DNA of 64,000 nucleotides, taken from contig MNCI01021482.1 of NCBI GenBank assembly GCA_015680685.1, positions 219,605 through 283,604 on the forward strand, in the 5' to 3' direction. The stretch is from Gnetum montanum. Lineage: Eukaryota; Streptophyta; Gnetopsida; Gnetales; Gnetaceae. Shown piece by piece: positions 36,101 to 45,510 of this stretch (position 1 is its first letter; each line of letters starts with the position of its first letter). The notes below the pieces were generated by a model. The model was given only the letters and a program-made list of their open reading frames with translations. It was not told the origin of the DNA and did not search any database. The position numbers and the translations under genes were made by a program.

Positions 36101-38078
36101 AGACATCCAGAAAGCAATCTATAAGGAAATCAGCATCTCACTTCCGCTGACATCAATAACACATGAAAGTAAACAATATTTAATAGAACACTGCATTAAT
36201 TTTCAACAAATGTCAATTTAAAATAGGATAATAACCAGACAACATTTCAATGATGGAACTAACATAACTGAATCTAAACCTGGTAGTGGCATAAATGTCA
36301 AATTGACAGACCTTTGTATATGGCTAATAGCTATAAATAAACACTGTAAGATTCTTCTTTCAGATGAATAACCATATAATTTGCCAACACTAAAATATCA
36401 ATAAATGGAATTCCCCAAATTCACAAAAATCCAGCAGAATCCATAGCGTAAACACCACAAATTATAGAACCATCTTCACCATCCTAAACTTGTCTCAACA
36501 TTATACCAACTAGGTTTCGTAACATAAAAACAGAAAAATATAAGAACATTATCTTAAGTATAAACAAGCTTTATGTGTTCTCTTGTGTCATTTGTATCGA
36601 TTGAGAGCCATATCAACAATTGTTCAAAGTTCTTTTCAATCCCCTTTCTACTTCTTCCCTATTTTTTTCATCTTATTCTTTTTTGCTTTGTTTCCAATTT
36701 AACCAGTAAATTCCTTTAACATGTGCATTTATTTAACATGGTAGACATCACGATACCATCTCAAATCACTTTTTCTTTTTGTCTCATATTTGATAATACG
36801 AACAGATTTCCTCTAACATGAAAACTTCTCATTCGTTCTCACCTTATCATTCTCAACATTTTCACTTATGCTACACACACAGTGCAACAACAGAAAATGA
36901 CATGAACATCCAAATTTTGTATTGTAAACAAATCACAGGATCCCAATAGGAAATATGTTTCTATGAACTAATGTACTTCCTGTAAAATGTAATTTCAAAA
37001 ATAAAAAGTAAAAAAGAAAACGGGTGCCAACAATGTTGTCAGAGTCATAAGCAGAGCAGCATGCAAAATGAGAAAAAACATGGATGGTAGATTATATCAA
37101 GATTTAAAGTAAATTTAACAATTGCATTTTCTACCATGACTACCAATTCTAACCTTTTAAATAAATAAATATGCCGCATGTAATTGTTATTTAAAAAAAC
37201 TGTCACAACGGCAAAGCTACACTTAAATCGATTCCAAAGGAAAACAACTTATTCCGCCACAAACTTAAATTCTCATTCCCAAGTATCGGTATGCATCAGC
37301 AGGGCCCATCCAGAGTACCATAAGAATCAAAATTACAGCAAATCTTAAGAAACATAGATAGTGGCGTGACCATGCAAATCCAAGAATATTTGCAAATCGT
37401 AAAGAAAAGGAAACGATCATTTAAAAGTAATGCGATATAATCCATTACTGTATGTCCGGAAATTCTAAAATCAATTTGACCGGTGTCTACCACCAGATCA
37501 TGCAACGGAAAAGAATGAATTTGGATACTCATAATCAGATCAAAATTCAAACGGTATGTAAAAATTCAAATATTTCAAAAAGCATTCTTAACGGCCTCTC
37601 AAAATCAAATATAAATCATTGAAGCGATTCAGATGTCTGGTATCAGCATTCACAGGTTTCTAGACTAGCATTCAAACAAAAAGAATAAAATCGACATACA
37701 TCAGAGTTTGGGCCTGACAGGGAGAGATCTGGTGCAACCCAGAATCCGCAAACAGATCAGTAACTGAAAACGGCCAAAACCCCAGCAACAGAACAAAAAT
37801 CAACCCATCACTCATTGGCATTGACCCACAAAAACCCACTTGGGAGCATTCAAATGCAACTGCATTCATCTCCAATCATCCCAAATGCGGGAACCAAACA
37901 TGAATCCACGTACCTGAACTGTTCTGGTGGCAAACTCGACACCGATTGTGGATTTGGATTCAAGGCAGAATTCATTGCGGGTGAATCGTGAAAGCAGATT
38001 GGACTTGCCGACTCCGGAATCTCCGATCAGAACCACCTTGAAGAGATAGTCGTACTCATCATCTGGCCTTCTTGCCAT
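30170..38078 (-). CDS. RABA2: Rab11/RABA2-type small GTPase (two exons, joined 38078-37914 and 30646-30170)
   Basis: Membrane-traffic GTPase of the plant RABA (Rab11) group, acting at the trans-Golgi network, endosomes and cell plate. The ATG at 38078 gives [16 protein letters not shown], the usual RABA2 start. Exon 1 encodes 55 residues and ends at Gln55 with CAG|GTACGT; exon 2 starts after TATGCAG at 30646 in the same phase. The joined product is 213 aa, normal for the family. Motifs: P-loop GDSGVGKS 19-26, effector TIGVEF 44-49, WDTAGQE 66-72, NKSD 125-128, SA-type ETSA 153-156, and C-terminal CCS (Cys211, Cys212) for geranylgeranylation. The variable tail (about 180-208) sets subclass. 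No stop or frameshift. RABA2 is favoured over RABA1 by the N-terminus and the TKPTTFENV stretch. The ORF frame upstream of 30646 is intron read-through. Confidence 0.95.
30921..31010 (+). mobile_element. tRNA-derived SINE head in the intron
   Basis: The A-box-like TGGCTTAGTGATAAG (30931) and B-box-like TGTTCAATTCC (30974) are about 43 bases apart, as in tRNA-derived SINEs. The body and tail cannot be delimited. Confidence 0.55.
31159..31240 (+). mobile_element. Second tRNA-like SINE head in the intron
   Basis: TTAGCTTAATTAGCTAGAGC resembles a tRNA A box (TAGCTCAGTTGGTTAGAG). GATTTAATTCC about 40 bases on resembles a B box with three transitions. It lies on the same strand as the first. Confidence 0.45.
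31668..31740 (+). repeat. Repeat pair inside the intron (partner at about 35912-35985)
   Basis: CACCATAGTAGT.T.TGACTTG, ATTAAGGTTCCA, CAAACTCTTGT and AAAATATGATA occur in the same order and orientation at both places. The two are parts of one unidentified dispersed repeat. Confidence 0.75.
32293..32684. repeat. 358-base block flanked by 17-base direct repeats
   Basis: ATTGTAATTGACTGGTT (32293-32309) and ATTGTAATTGACCGGTT (32668-32684) differ at one base and flank 32310-32667. The length would suit a non-LTR target duplication. There is no A-tail and no A/B box, so the origin of the block is unknown. Confidence 0.5.
33960..35300 (-). pseudogene. Athila-like gag fossil in the Rab intron
   Basis: The minus strand aligns with gag of C, D and E. 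Near 35030-35290 it matches the gag core (words equivalent to CCATCTTTGGATGGATCTAG and GGACCATCAATTATGTGGCA). Near 34540-34580 it retains QYE.AKG, the zinc-knuckle remnant. It is heavily mutated, with no ORF and no LTR next to it. It lies in the same orientation as the host gene. A truncated old insertion is the simplest reading. Confidence 0.7.
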
Positions 38079-38330
38079 GATAACAATTCAGGGAAAATGA
38101 TTGCCTGATGCAATTAATTGATTGATTGACTGGGAAGAAAGAAAAAAGAATCTCAGGAACGCAAAACCGGAGAATGACGATAATGGACGTCGCAGAGCAG
38201 CAGGGAGTGCCCACAACAACTCAGATCTGACCTGTTGTTGAATGTTGCGGTGGCTGCTGTTGCTCCGGTTGCAGCAGGGGCGTCAATTTTCAAGGGCCAA
38301 ATAAGGCCGCACAGGCATTGTTTCTGGGTA
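38079..38330 (-). promoter_or_regulatory. 5' leader and proximal upstream region of the Rab gene
   Basis: Clearly more GC-rich than its surroundings. Read on the minus strand it carries a CT-rich stretch (CTTTTTTCTTTCTTCC, near 38130-38145), common in plant 5' UTRs. TTATAAAC on the minus strand near 38405-38412 could be a TATA box, but support is weak. The transcription start is not determinable. Confidence 0.4.
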
Positions 38331-38483
38331 TTTTTTTGCCTCCTCCTTTTTACTTTGGGATAGTTTTTGAAGTGGGAATTTTTAGGTTAGGATAAAATTA
38401 GAAGTTTATAATTAAATATTATTTTCTACAATTCAATCCATAGCTTTGACGTGGAAATTTTGATTTGCAAATAATCATTGTGC

Positions 38484-38660
38484 TGGGACCGTTATTTGGA
38501 AGTGATCGTAAGGTTTTTGTTTTTTAAGTCAAAAGAAGTGGGTTTAGGTTTAGGTCTAGCTATTCAAAGAGGTAACCTTTTTGCTCTCATCTACAAAACC
38601 TTCTTAGGACCCCCTTTGCCAAAAAGAACATTCCTAAGCGATGGTGATTTTGTTCTTGGA
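38484..38660 (+). mobile_element. SINE-like copy 1 upstream of the Rab gene
   Basis: GGGACCGTTATTTGGAAGTG, then GGTTTAGGT and ATCTACAAA.CCTTCTTAGGAC, matching the better-preserved copy at 39231. The internal A and B boxes are decayed. Confidence 0.5.
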
Positions 38661-38744
38661 GTTACTTTGTTTTAATTTTTTTCCTAAGTAATGGTAGAAT
38701 AAAATGTTTTTCTAATTTTTTTTTCTTTTTTGGTTTTTTTGGAG

Positions 38745-38925
38745 CAACTGGCTTAGTGGCTAGTAACATAACCCCCTCATCATAGCAAGGTAGATGTGAC
38801 CCACTCAACAAAGGTGTCCCATTACAAAGCTATTCCACCACTACTACATCTAGAAGCCATGCAAGAATTGAACCCATAACCTCACCACTAAAAAGTGTGT
38901 GTCTTTACCACTTTAATCTTACTTG
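38745..38925 (-). mobile_element. SINE-like sequence, minus strand
   Basis: On the minus strand, TTAAAGTGGTAAAGACAC (A-box-like) is followed by GGGTTCAATTCTTG (B-box-like) within about 45 bases. The other end reads GGAGCAACTGGCTTAGTGG on the plus strand. Family unknown. Confidence 0.45.
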
Positions 38926-38930
38926 TTACC

Positions 38931-39233
38931 AACCATGTGGTTTTGGGTCTAACATGTTATGTTGTGCTTGGATGTGATTTTGGTTTTGGAGTCATTGCAC
39001 TATCATCGCTTTGTTTTAAATCTTTCTAGTGATGATGGTGGAAGAAAATTACATTTTAAATTTAATTCATAATATTAACATAATTTTAGTTATTAACAAC
39101 CATGTAGTTTTGGGCCCAACATGTTGTGTTGTGTTTGGACATGATTTTGGTTTTGAAGTTACTATGCCATTGTAATATTATTTTAAATCTTTTCCCAAAT
39201 TTAATTCATAATATTAATGCAATCTTAGTTGGG
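38931..39233. repeat. Imperfect tandem duplication (about 150 bases)
   Basis: Units 38931-39097 and 39098-39233 both run AACCATGT.GTTTTGGG, AACATGTT.TGTTGTG, ATTTTGGTTTTG, TTTTAAATCTTT and AATTTAATTCATAATATTAA. The first carries about 25 extra bases. Confidence 0.85.
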
Positions 39234-39400
39234 GACCGTCATTTGGAGTGATGGTAAGGTGCTTACTTCTCAAGTTGAAGACCTAGGTTCAAGCCAACCA
39301 CTTGAAAAGGTTAGGCTTTCATTCATCTACCAACCCTCCTGGGACCTGCTTAGCAAGATGATTTTGGATTTCATTAGGGTGAATTTGGTTTCATGCATCA
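39231..39400 (+). mobile_element. SINE-like copy 2 upstream of the Rab gene
   Basis: GGGGACCGTCATTTGGAGTG with TGGAGTGATGGTAAGG (A-box-like), then AGGTTCAAGCC (B-box-like) about 40 bases on. It is collinear with 38484-38660. Confidence 0.55.
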
Positions 39401-39571
39401 ACTATTTGAATCCATTGAGATGTTAGACTCCTAGATTCTTGCATTTGCCTAGACTACAGCTTAGGAGATAGAATCTTCCAAAACCTAAAAGTCTAAAGAA
39501 AAATGTGCATTGAGATCTTGGAGATTTAGCTCCACAAAACCAAAAGAATTTATTAATTTAAAAGAACAAAT

Positions 39572-39848
39572 ATCTTTAATTTCAAAGGTTGAATCTACAA
39601 ATTTAACATCTATAGATTCAAGCAACCAAATATACCCTTATCGGTTTATGAAAGAACCCATCTTACCATTTCTCTATCTGTTATTGTTTTATCACTTGAT
39701 CTCTTTTCAAAATGTTATAACATTTATTGCTGCAACATTATAATAGTTTATTAGAGTATTTTGTTATGTTTTGCTTGTATTCTTTGAAAATGTAGTGTTG
39801 TGTACCAAAAAATAATATTGATAATAAGCAAAAAAAAAAAAAAAAAAA
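39572..39848 (+). mobile_element. Possible poly(A)-tailed retroposed segment
   Basis: Ends in 19 A (39830-39848), preceded by AATAATATTGATAATAAGC. AAAGAACAAAT occurs just before (39561-39571) and AAAGAACAAAT again at the end of the A run, consistent with a short target duplication. No coding homology recognised. Confidence 0.35.
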
Positions 39849-39856
39849 GAACAAAT

Positions 39857-40308
39857 TCATAGCATATCCCATGCTTGACATTAAGTAAAAACACTAAAAT
39901 AACATGGAAATGAAAAACTTTTAATAATATGAACAATAACTAGAAAATTAATTGTTAGTAGAGAGGATGGTACCCACCCTAACAATATTTTTATCACTTT
40001 GAACATTTATGCTTGAACTTAAAATAGCAAAAGAGTTTGAGGTAACAATAGAACGTTGTCACAAAATACTAACATCTTCATCACTAGTACTTTATTGATT
40101 AATGTAAACCTTAAGTCAATAATTTTTACTATCAGTTGTAATGCTTATCAATATTAGTTTCAATCTTTGAGTTAATATTTTTTTTATCAAATAAAAACAT
40201 ATTTATCTTTTATGTTTTCTACCCAAACCTATCAATGTTTTATGTAGTACAGGTAAAAATATTCACAAAAGCTTTTATCTTTTTTATTTTTGTTGATATT
40301 TGATTATT
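39857..40308. other. No feature recognised
   Basis: AT-rich sequence between the poly(A) stretch and element A, with no ORF or repeat of note. CTTAT at 40309-40313 is the left target duplication of element A. Confidence 0.6.
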
Positions 40309-40313
40309 CTTAT

Positions 40314-41088
40314 TGATGAACCACGATATTGCATACGCAATATTGCGTCCTACCCCATCTTTATAAATAAGAGGTGGCGCCCTTTGTTCCAAGGCAGTTA
40401 GACTTAGACCTTTAGCCAAACTCTTGCAGTTTTGTTATTCTAGAGTTTGAATTATTTCTGTGTGCCCGCAGTAGGAGTCATAGAGTGAACAGATCTTTAT
40501 TCAAGCAATTTGTAACTGAGCACAATTTTGTGTACGGCAATAAAGAAGAACTTTATGATAAACCTTGCAACATACAACTTAAGCTAATTAGTAATTAATG
40601 ATTGTTTAACGCTTTCCTAGTTAATTAATATCTCTCTTCAACTTTCAACCCCCTTAGTTAAATACACTCAGTATGACTGCTTCGAACATGCGTGTAGCAC
40701 TTGGTAACCCAGTAATGATTAGCGTTTGGTAATCTTAGCAATGTTGCACTGGTTCAGGATGTGTATGGCAAGTGGGAATGGATACTGGTGTTAGGAACAT
40801 TTAGAACTTAGTTAATGAATAGTTAATGTAAGTTAGTCACTTAGTTCACTCTCCCTCTCCTTTATTAGCATAAGATATAAAAAATACAAAAGCTATAAAA
40901 ATCATATACCTCAAGCTTACTTAACCATACAACCGTGAAAATACAACTAAGTTTGGGAAGACAACGATTGATTAACCCTGAGTGTTCCATTAAGGCACAT
41001 AAGCACTTAGTCCTTGGAGTTCAACCGGATCATGCATGAAATGCTCGTATTCGTATGGTTGAGTGTAGGGGTACCTAGTCACTCATCA
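40314..41088 (+). repeat. Element A 5' LTR (775 bases)
   Basis: TGATGAACC...ACTCATCA. One U3 palindrome unit (40323-40350), TATAAATA at 40362 and AATAAA at 40539-40544. A GCACAATTTTGTGT stem lies just before the poly(A) signal. Confidence 0.95.
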
Positions 41089-41089
41089 T

Positions 41090-41107
41090 TGGCACCGTTT
41101 TCGGGGA
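41090..41107 (+). promoter_or_regulatory. Primer binding site of element A (tRNA-Asp type)
   Basis: TGGCACCGTTTTCGGGGA, one base after the LTR. Three differences from TGGCGCCGTTGCCGGGGA, the complement of the tRNA-Asp 3' end used by Athila elements. Confidence 0.85.
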
Positions 41108-41232
41108 CTTAGTTGTTTGTGTGCTGCGTAGAACATAAGAAATCATTCATATCGTTGGAACGTTAGAACGAACCCTTAGGGTTAATTAAAGAAAAACAAG
41201 AGAACAGTACATTGCACACTGAACAAGACAAG

Positions 41233-43797
41233 ATGTCTTCTTCTTCGCATAAGAGCACTTCACCACCTAGGACTAACACAAGAGGCATTCGGTAGCATAA
41301 TACACGTAACTAGGATCCACCAGTTCCTCAATAGTTTTGTGTGGTATATACTCATCCCGATGAGTATGTACCTGACTTCACCTTTATTCTCCACCAAGAC
41401 AAACAACTACGTTGGAGAGACTTGGAGGGTAACATAGTGTTGCCTCTAGATCGATCAGTCCCCAACATGCTCCTTCGTGCTCTCACACGAATAGGCATGC
41501 CGCTTTTATACGCAGAATATGTTGCATGCGATCATGACTCAAGGGACTATCATCCCATAGAAGCGCAACATCAAAGGGACTTGTGACAGGAGAGATACCA
41601 TACATCTTTGAAGGGTAGATGGCTCCATGACGCTCCACACATTTTGAGCGAAATTGAGGATGGTGAACCTGCTTCAATAGGTTTCCCACAAAACGATGTT
41701 CCTCCTCCTGACATTGATCAGGAGGAAGTGTATTAGAACCTCCACTCCACTATTCACAACCTTGGTTCTAATACCCACGAACACAAAGTGTTCAACGAAG
41801 GAACACGAACACACAATAAGGATGGACGTTCTCATCGTGATCACAATCGAGGCAGAAACCACCGAAGAGAAGGAAGAAAACACCGTCATGGTGATGGTTC
41901 TCCTTCTTCCTCACCTTCATCATCATCTTCACCCTCTCCTTCAGTGTCCAGATGTAGTCATAGGGAAACCAATCATGAGGATAGGGGAAAACGAAGTGAA
42001 AGACATTGACGAAACAGTTGAGAATGAGGACGAGGGCATTTTAAAGAATCAAGGCATAGAAGAAGGGAGAGTAGGGAACCACGTAGACACCATAAATGCT
42101 ATGAACAAGATGATCACGAAGAATCCCTACTTACAACTAGAAGCATGCTAGATATAACGACGACCATAAGAGTTTCAACAAGGCACCAAAAGGATAGTAG
42201 GATTAAGAGGTTAGACATGAACAACATCCCACAATTCGAAGGGGGATACAACGTTGATCCTCAAAATCATTTACAAGTATTCCACGATGGATGTGCCTTG
42301 CAAAACATAGAAAATGAATGGCAAAAACTAAAGTTGTTCCCAAGGACACTAGTGAAAGAAGCTGAAAGTTGGTATCGATCCTTAGAACCGGAATCCATTC
42401 GGAGGTGGAGTACAATGTTAGAACTGTTCAATGATAAGTACCAAACATACTCCCGAGTGTCTAACCTGCCAAAGCAAATCCAAGGATAGAAGCAAGGAAA
42501 TCATGAACCCTTGGATGCTGCCATGGGCCGCTATTATGCACTGTTACATCGTTGCCTTGGCCATGGTTATTTGTAGCGGGATCAACTACGCCATCTCGTG
42601 GATGGAGTTAGGCATGAAATAAGAAGAACCCTTGGGACATATGCCTAAGGAAGGTTATCGGAGCTTAGGTCTCATCAAATTCATAGACTACTAGAGCAAG
42701 TTAGCAAAGAATAAGGTGAGCTACGAAAGAGAGAAAGTGTGGAAGAATACAACTGAGATCCTTCCCTCCAAAAAAGGGAAGTGAGATTTTGTGAGGAGGA
42801 AGAAGAGTCACCACTCGAAGAGATGGTGAATAGGAAAACTTTGCCTCTCCAAAAGTTAATAACAGAAGTATCGGCAAAGGTAGACCAAATGTGGGACTCC
42901 CTAGATATTAGGTTTGAAACTATTCTTAAAATTGTAGAGGAGTCTAGGTAGCAAGGTAGTGACCATGACAAAAAGAAAAAGAGAGAAGTGGAAAATGCAC
43001 ATAACAAGGGTAAGGGAAAAATGGCCATCACAGAAGAGGTTTTGGATTCAGATATGGACAATGATGGTGGATGCGAGATATGCCAATACGACCATCCTAA
43101 GGGATGTTGCCTAATGATCTCACATCTACAAGAGTTTGGGGTGTATGCACTCAACCCATGACTAAATAAATGACAAGCACCCTGACGGTTATCTTATCTC
43201 CAAGGTAACCCAAGGCAGTTCCACCAACCTTCAATATATTATCCAAGTGGAACTCCACCACAACCCATTGAGCAACATCAACAGTGGCAATACCCATAGT
43301 CATGGGGGATGTCACCACCAAGGCAACAATACCCATACTGGCAACCTGATCCATATGGCTACTACGTGCAGCATCCAATCTCTCCACGTGACTCTGTTAG
43401 TCACGTTACACAACAACATCACTACCAAGCCCATGAGTATTATAGAACTCATTCTCCTAGGGAAGATAACCCACAAATATACCATCCTTCAAATCCATCT
43501 GCAGCTCTCACACCAATAGCTCCATTACCACCCGCTTCAACAATGCAAGGGAAACTCTCTACTCAACTACAGCAACGCAATGCCACAAGGGCTATGAATC
43601 CTCAACCCGCTATTGGTTCTGACAACCATATGAAGAAAAGACCTTTCTTCAGAACCAACAGTCCAACCAAGCCCTTACAATCACAAGCAGTTGAACCTCT
43701 GAACGCCTCCCCATCAAATAAGGCTTTAGAGCTCCCTTCGAACCAAACACCGAGCTCAATGCATACCGTTATGTTAACACATGTCGTTACTGATTAG
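41233..43797 (+). pseudogene. gag: Element A gag
   Basis: Opens at ATG 41233 (MSSSSHKSTSPPRTNTRGIR). It stays largely in one frame but has about a dozen stops. N-terminal part: YTHPDEYVPDFTFILH. Then an Arg/His/Ser-rich SR-like stretch (41800-41990) and the gag core with GGYNVDPQNHLQVFHDG and WYRSLEPESIRRWSTMLELF (42230-42440). An acidic and Lys-rich linker precedes the zinc knuckle C-E-I-C-Q-Y-D-H-P-K-G-C-C near 43073-43111 (CX2CX3HX4C). A Pro/Gln/Tyr/His-rich tail follows (43200-43760). The capsid/nucleocapsid precursor role is from the family. The knuckle spacing fits plant Athila-type gag as I recall it. Confidence 0.85.
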
Positions 43798-44360
43798 ATC
43801 AAGGTTGGCCACATTCATAGGAAATTCTCTAATCCTAGAAGCCCTCTAATCTATCTCCAAATTGCTGGGAATGAGCCATGCAAAGCTCTTCTAGACTTAG
43901 GTTATGGAGTCAACTTAATATCGCAAGAAATGTACAAAGCCTGGAACATGCCTCCATTAAAGAAGAGTTATTCGCCTAGAGTTGGCTGACCAGTCCATCA
44001 CTATTCCATTGGGACTAGTGGAGGACATCATCACCACTGTGTGTGGGTGGTCATACCCAGTTGATTTCCTAGTGATACAAGTGAATAAGAGTAAAGGGAA
44101 CTTTCCAATAATAATGGGAAGGGCATGGCTAAGTACTATAGATGCACACCTAGGAATTCACGATCTTTCCTTGGAAATATCTAAGGAGAACACTTTTGGA
44201 AAGATTGAGAAGAAGAAGGTTCCATGCATCGCATATAGTGATACAGGGTGTAATTGCATGCACAGATCATGGGTTGTGCAAAGTTTAGCATCGCCTGCAT
44301 GCAACTGGTGTGCACAAGACATTAACACACAAAAGTGCCTGTATGCAACAGCCACATGAC
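43798..44360 (+). pseudogene. Element A retropepsin-like protease
   Basis: Follows gag after one stop (KVGHIHRKFSNPRSPLIYLQ). The active-site region reads LLDLGYGVNLIS, where the family has Asp followed by Ser/Thr-Gly. A frameshift near 43965 shifts into the open piece 43982-44359. That piece carries IPLGLVEDIITTVCGW, FPIIMGRAWLSTIDA (the ILGR-like segment) and LSLEISKEN. It would cleave the Gag-Pol precursor. Disabled by the frameshift. Confidence 0.75.
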
Positions 44361-44399
44361 AAAAAGACACCCAGTGGTTGATAGCTGATTAGGAGAGCA

Positions 44400-45510
44400 A
44401 CTCACTAACATGCATGGAACTAACTGAGGGAATAACTTGCGCTTACATCGAAAGCATAGATGAACTAGAGTAAGTTCGCTGCCAACTTCCCAGCCTTAAC
44501 CTTGAAAACATCAACTAGGGGAAGTTGGAAATTCCTGCAAAATTTAAACAAGAGCCCCTAGAATTGAAACCATTACCCACCGGTTTGGAATATATGATTC
44601 TTGAAAATGGAAAATCGGTAATCATCAACACAAGACTTTCTTCCAAACAAAAAGGAAGACTGCTAAAGGTAATAAACAAGTGGTCAAAAGCCTTTTCCTG
44701 GTCATATCCCGAATTAACTAGAATAGATCCTAGGATATGCTAGCATAGGATTTACACTAACCCCTCCATGAAACCTGAAAAATAGCCACAGAGGCGATTG
44801 AACCCAAAATTGAAGCAAGTAGTAAAAGAAGAAATAGAACAACTTCTTAAGGTTGGGTTCATATATCCCATTGCTAATAGTGAATGGATTAGCCCTCTAG
44901 TGATCATGCCTAAAAACGAGGCAAATGGAGCATGTGCATAGATTTTAGGCTGCTGAACATGGCAACATTTAAGGATCACTTTCTGTTGCCATTCATTGAC
45001 CAAGTCTTAGACACCATACCATGGCATCGCTATTACAGTTTTTTGGATGGCTATAGTGGATACAACCAAATACAGATAGCCCCAGAAGACCAAGCCAAGA
45101 CAACGTTCACCAGTCCTTAGGGAATGTTTATGTATAGAAAAATGTTATTTGGCTTGTGTAATGCTCCTACCAGGTTTCAACGCCTAGTTCTAAGCATATT
45201 CCAATAGTAGATAGGGAATGGAGTGGAAGTCTTTATGGACAACTTCTCCACCTATGAAACAAGTTTTGATCAAGCCTTGGATCGATTAGAGTAAGTGCTG
45301 AAAAGATGCATAGAAACCAATTTAAGTCTCAACTGGCAGAAAAGCCATTTAATGGTCCAAGAAGGTATAGTACTTGGGCATAATTTTTCACATGCAGGAA
45401 TAGAGGTAGACCTAGATAAAATTAGGGTTATCCAAGGAATCACCCATCAACTAGAAACTGTCAAAGACCTTTGGTCATTCCTTGGACACATTGGCTACTA
45501 TATAGAATGG
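44400..45510 (+). pseudogene. Element A reverse transcriptase (degenerate, catalytic site mutated)
   Basis: The pre-RT segment (44525-44743) has SSKQKGRLLKVINKWSKAFS and LTRIDPRIC. RT blocks follow: RRLNPKLKQVVKEEIEQLL, the palm words DHFLLPFIDQVLDTI, FLDGYSGYNQIQIAPEDQAK and LFGLCNAP. The catalytic motif is FMDNFS (45235-45252), where element C keeps FMDDFS. Several stops. The thumb end FLGHIGYY at about 45505 runs directly into sequence that in element B lies after integrase. RNase H and integrase are therefore missing here. Confidence 0.85.

Larger units (their letters stand above)
30647..37913 (-). other. 7,267-base intron of the RABA2-like gene
   Basis: GT (37913-37912) to AG (30648-30647) on the minus strand, inserted between codons 55 and 56. 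Its content includes SINE heads near 30921 and 31159, a block with flanking direct repeats near 32293-32684, a gag fossil at about 33960-35300, and a repeat pair. The remainder (about 36040-37900 and 32700-33950) shows nothing recognisable. Confidence 0.93.

Noticed and set aside
39510-39743. Plus-strand 77-residue frame starting MRSWRFSSTKPKE
   Set aside because: No homology recognised; it crosses the probable insertion boundary at 39571, so it is unlikely to be a gene.
43073-43111. Gag zinc knuckle with CX2CX3HX4C spacing considered as novel
   Set aside because: One residue shorter than the retroviral CCHC form, but as I recall this spacing is usual in plant Athila/Tat-type gag. Kept as classification evidence.
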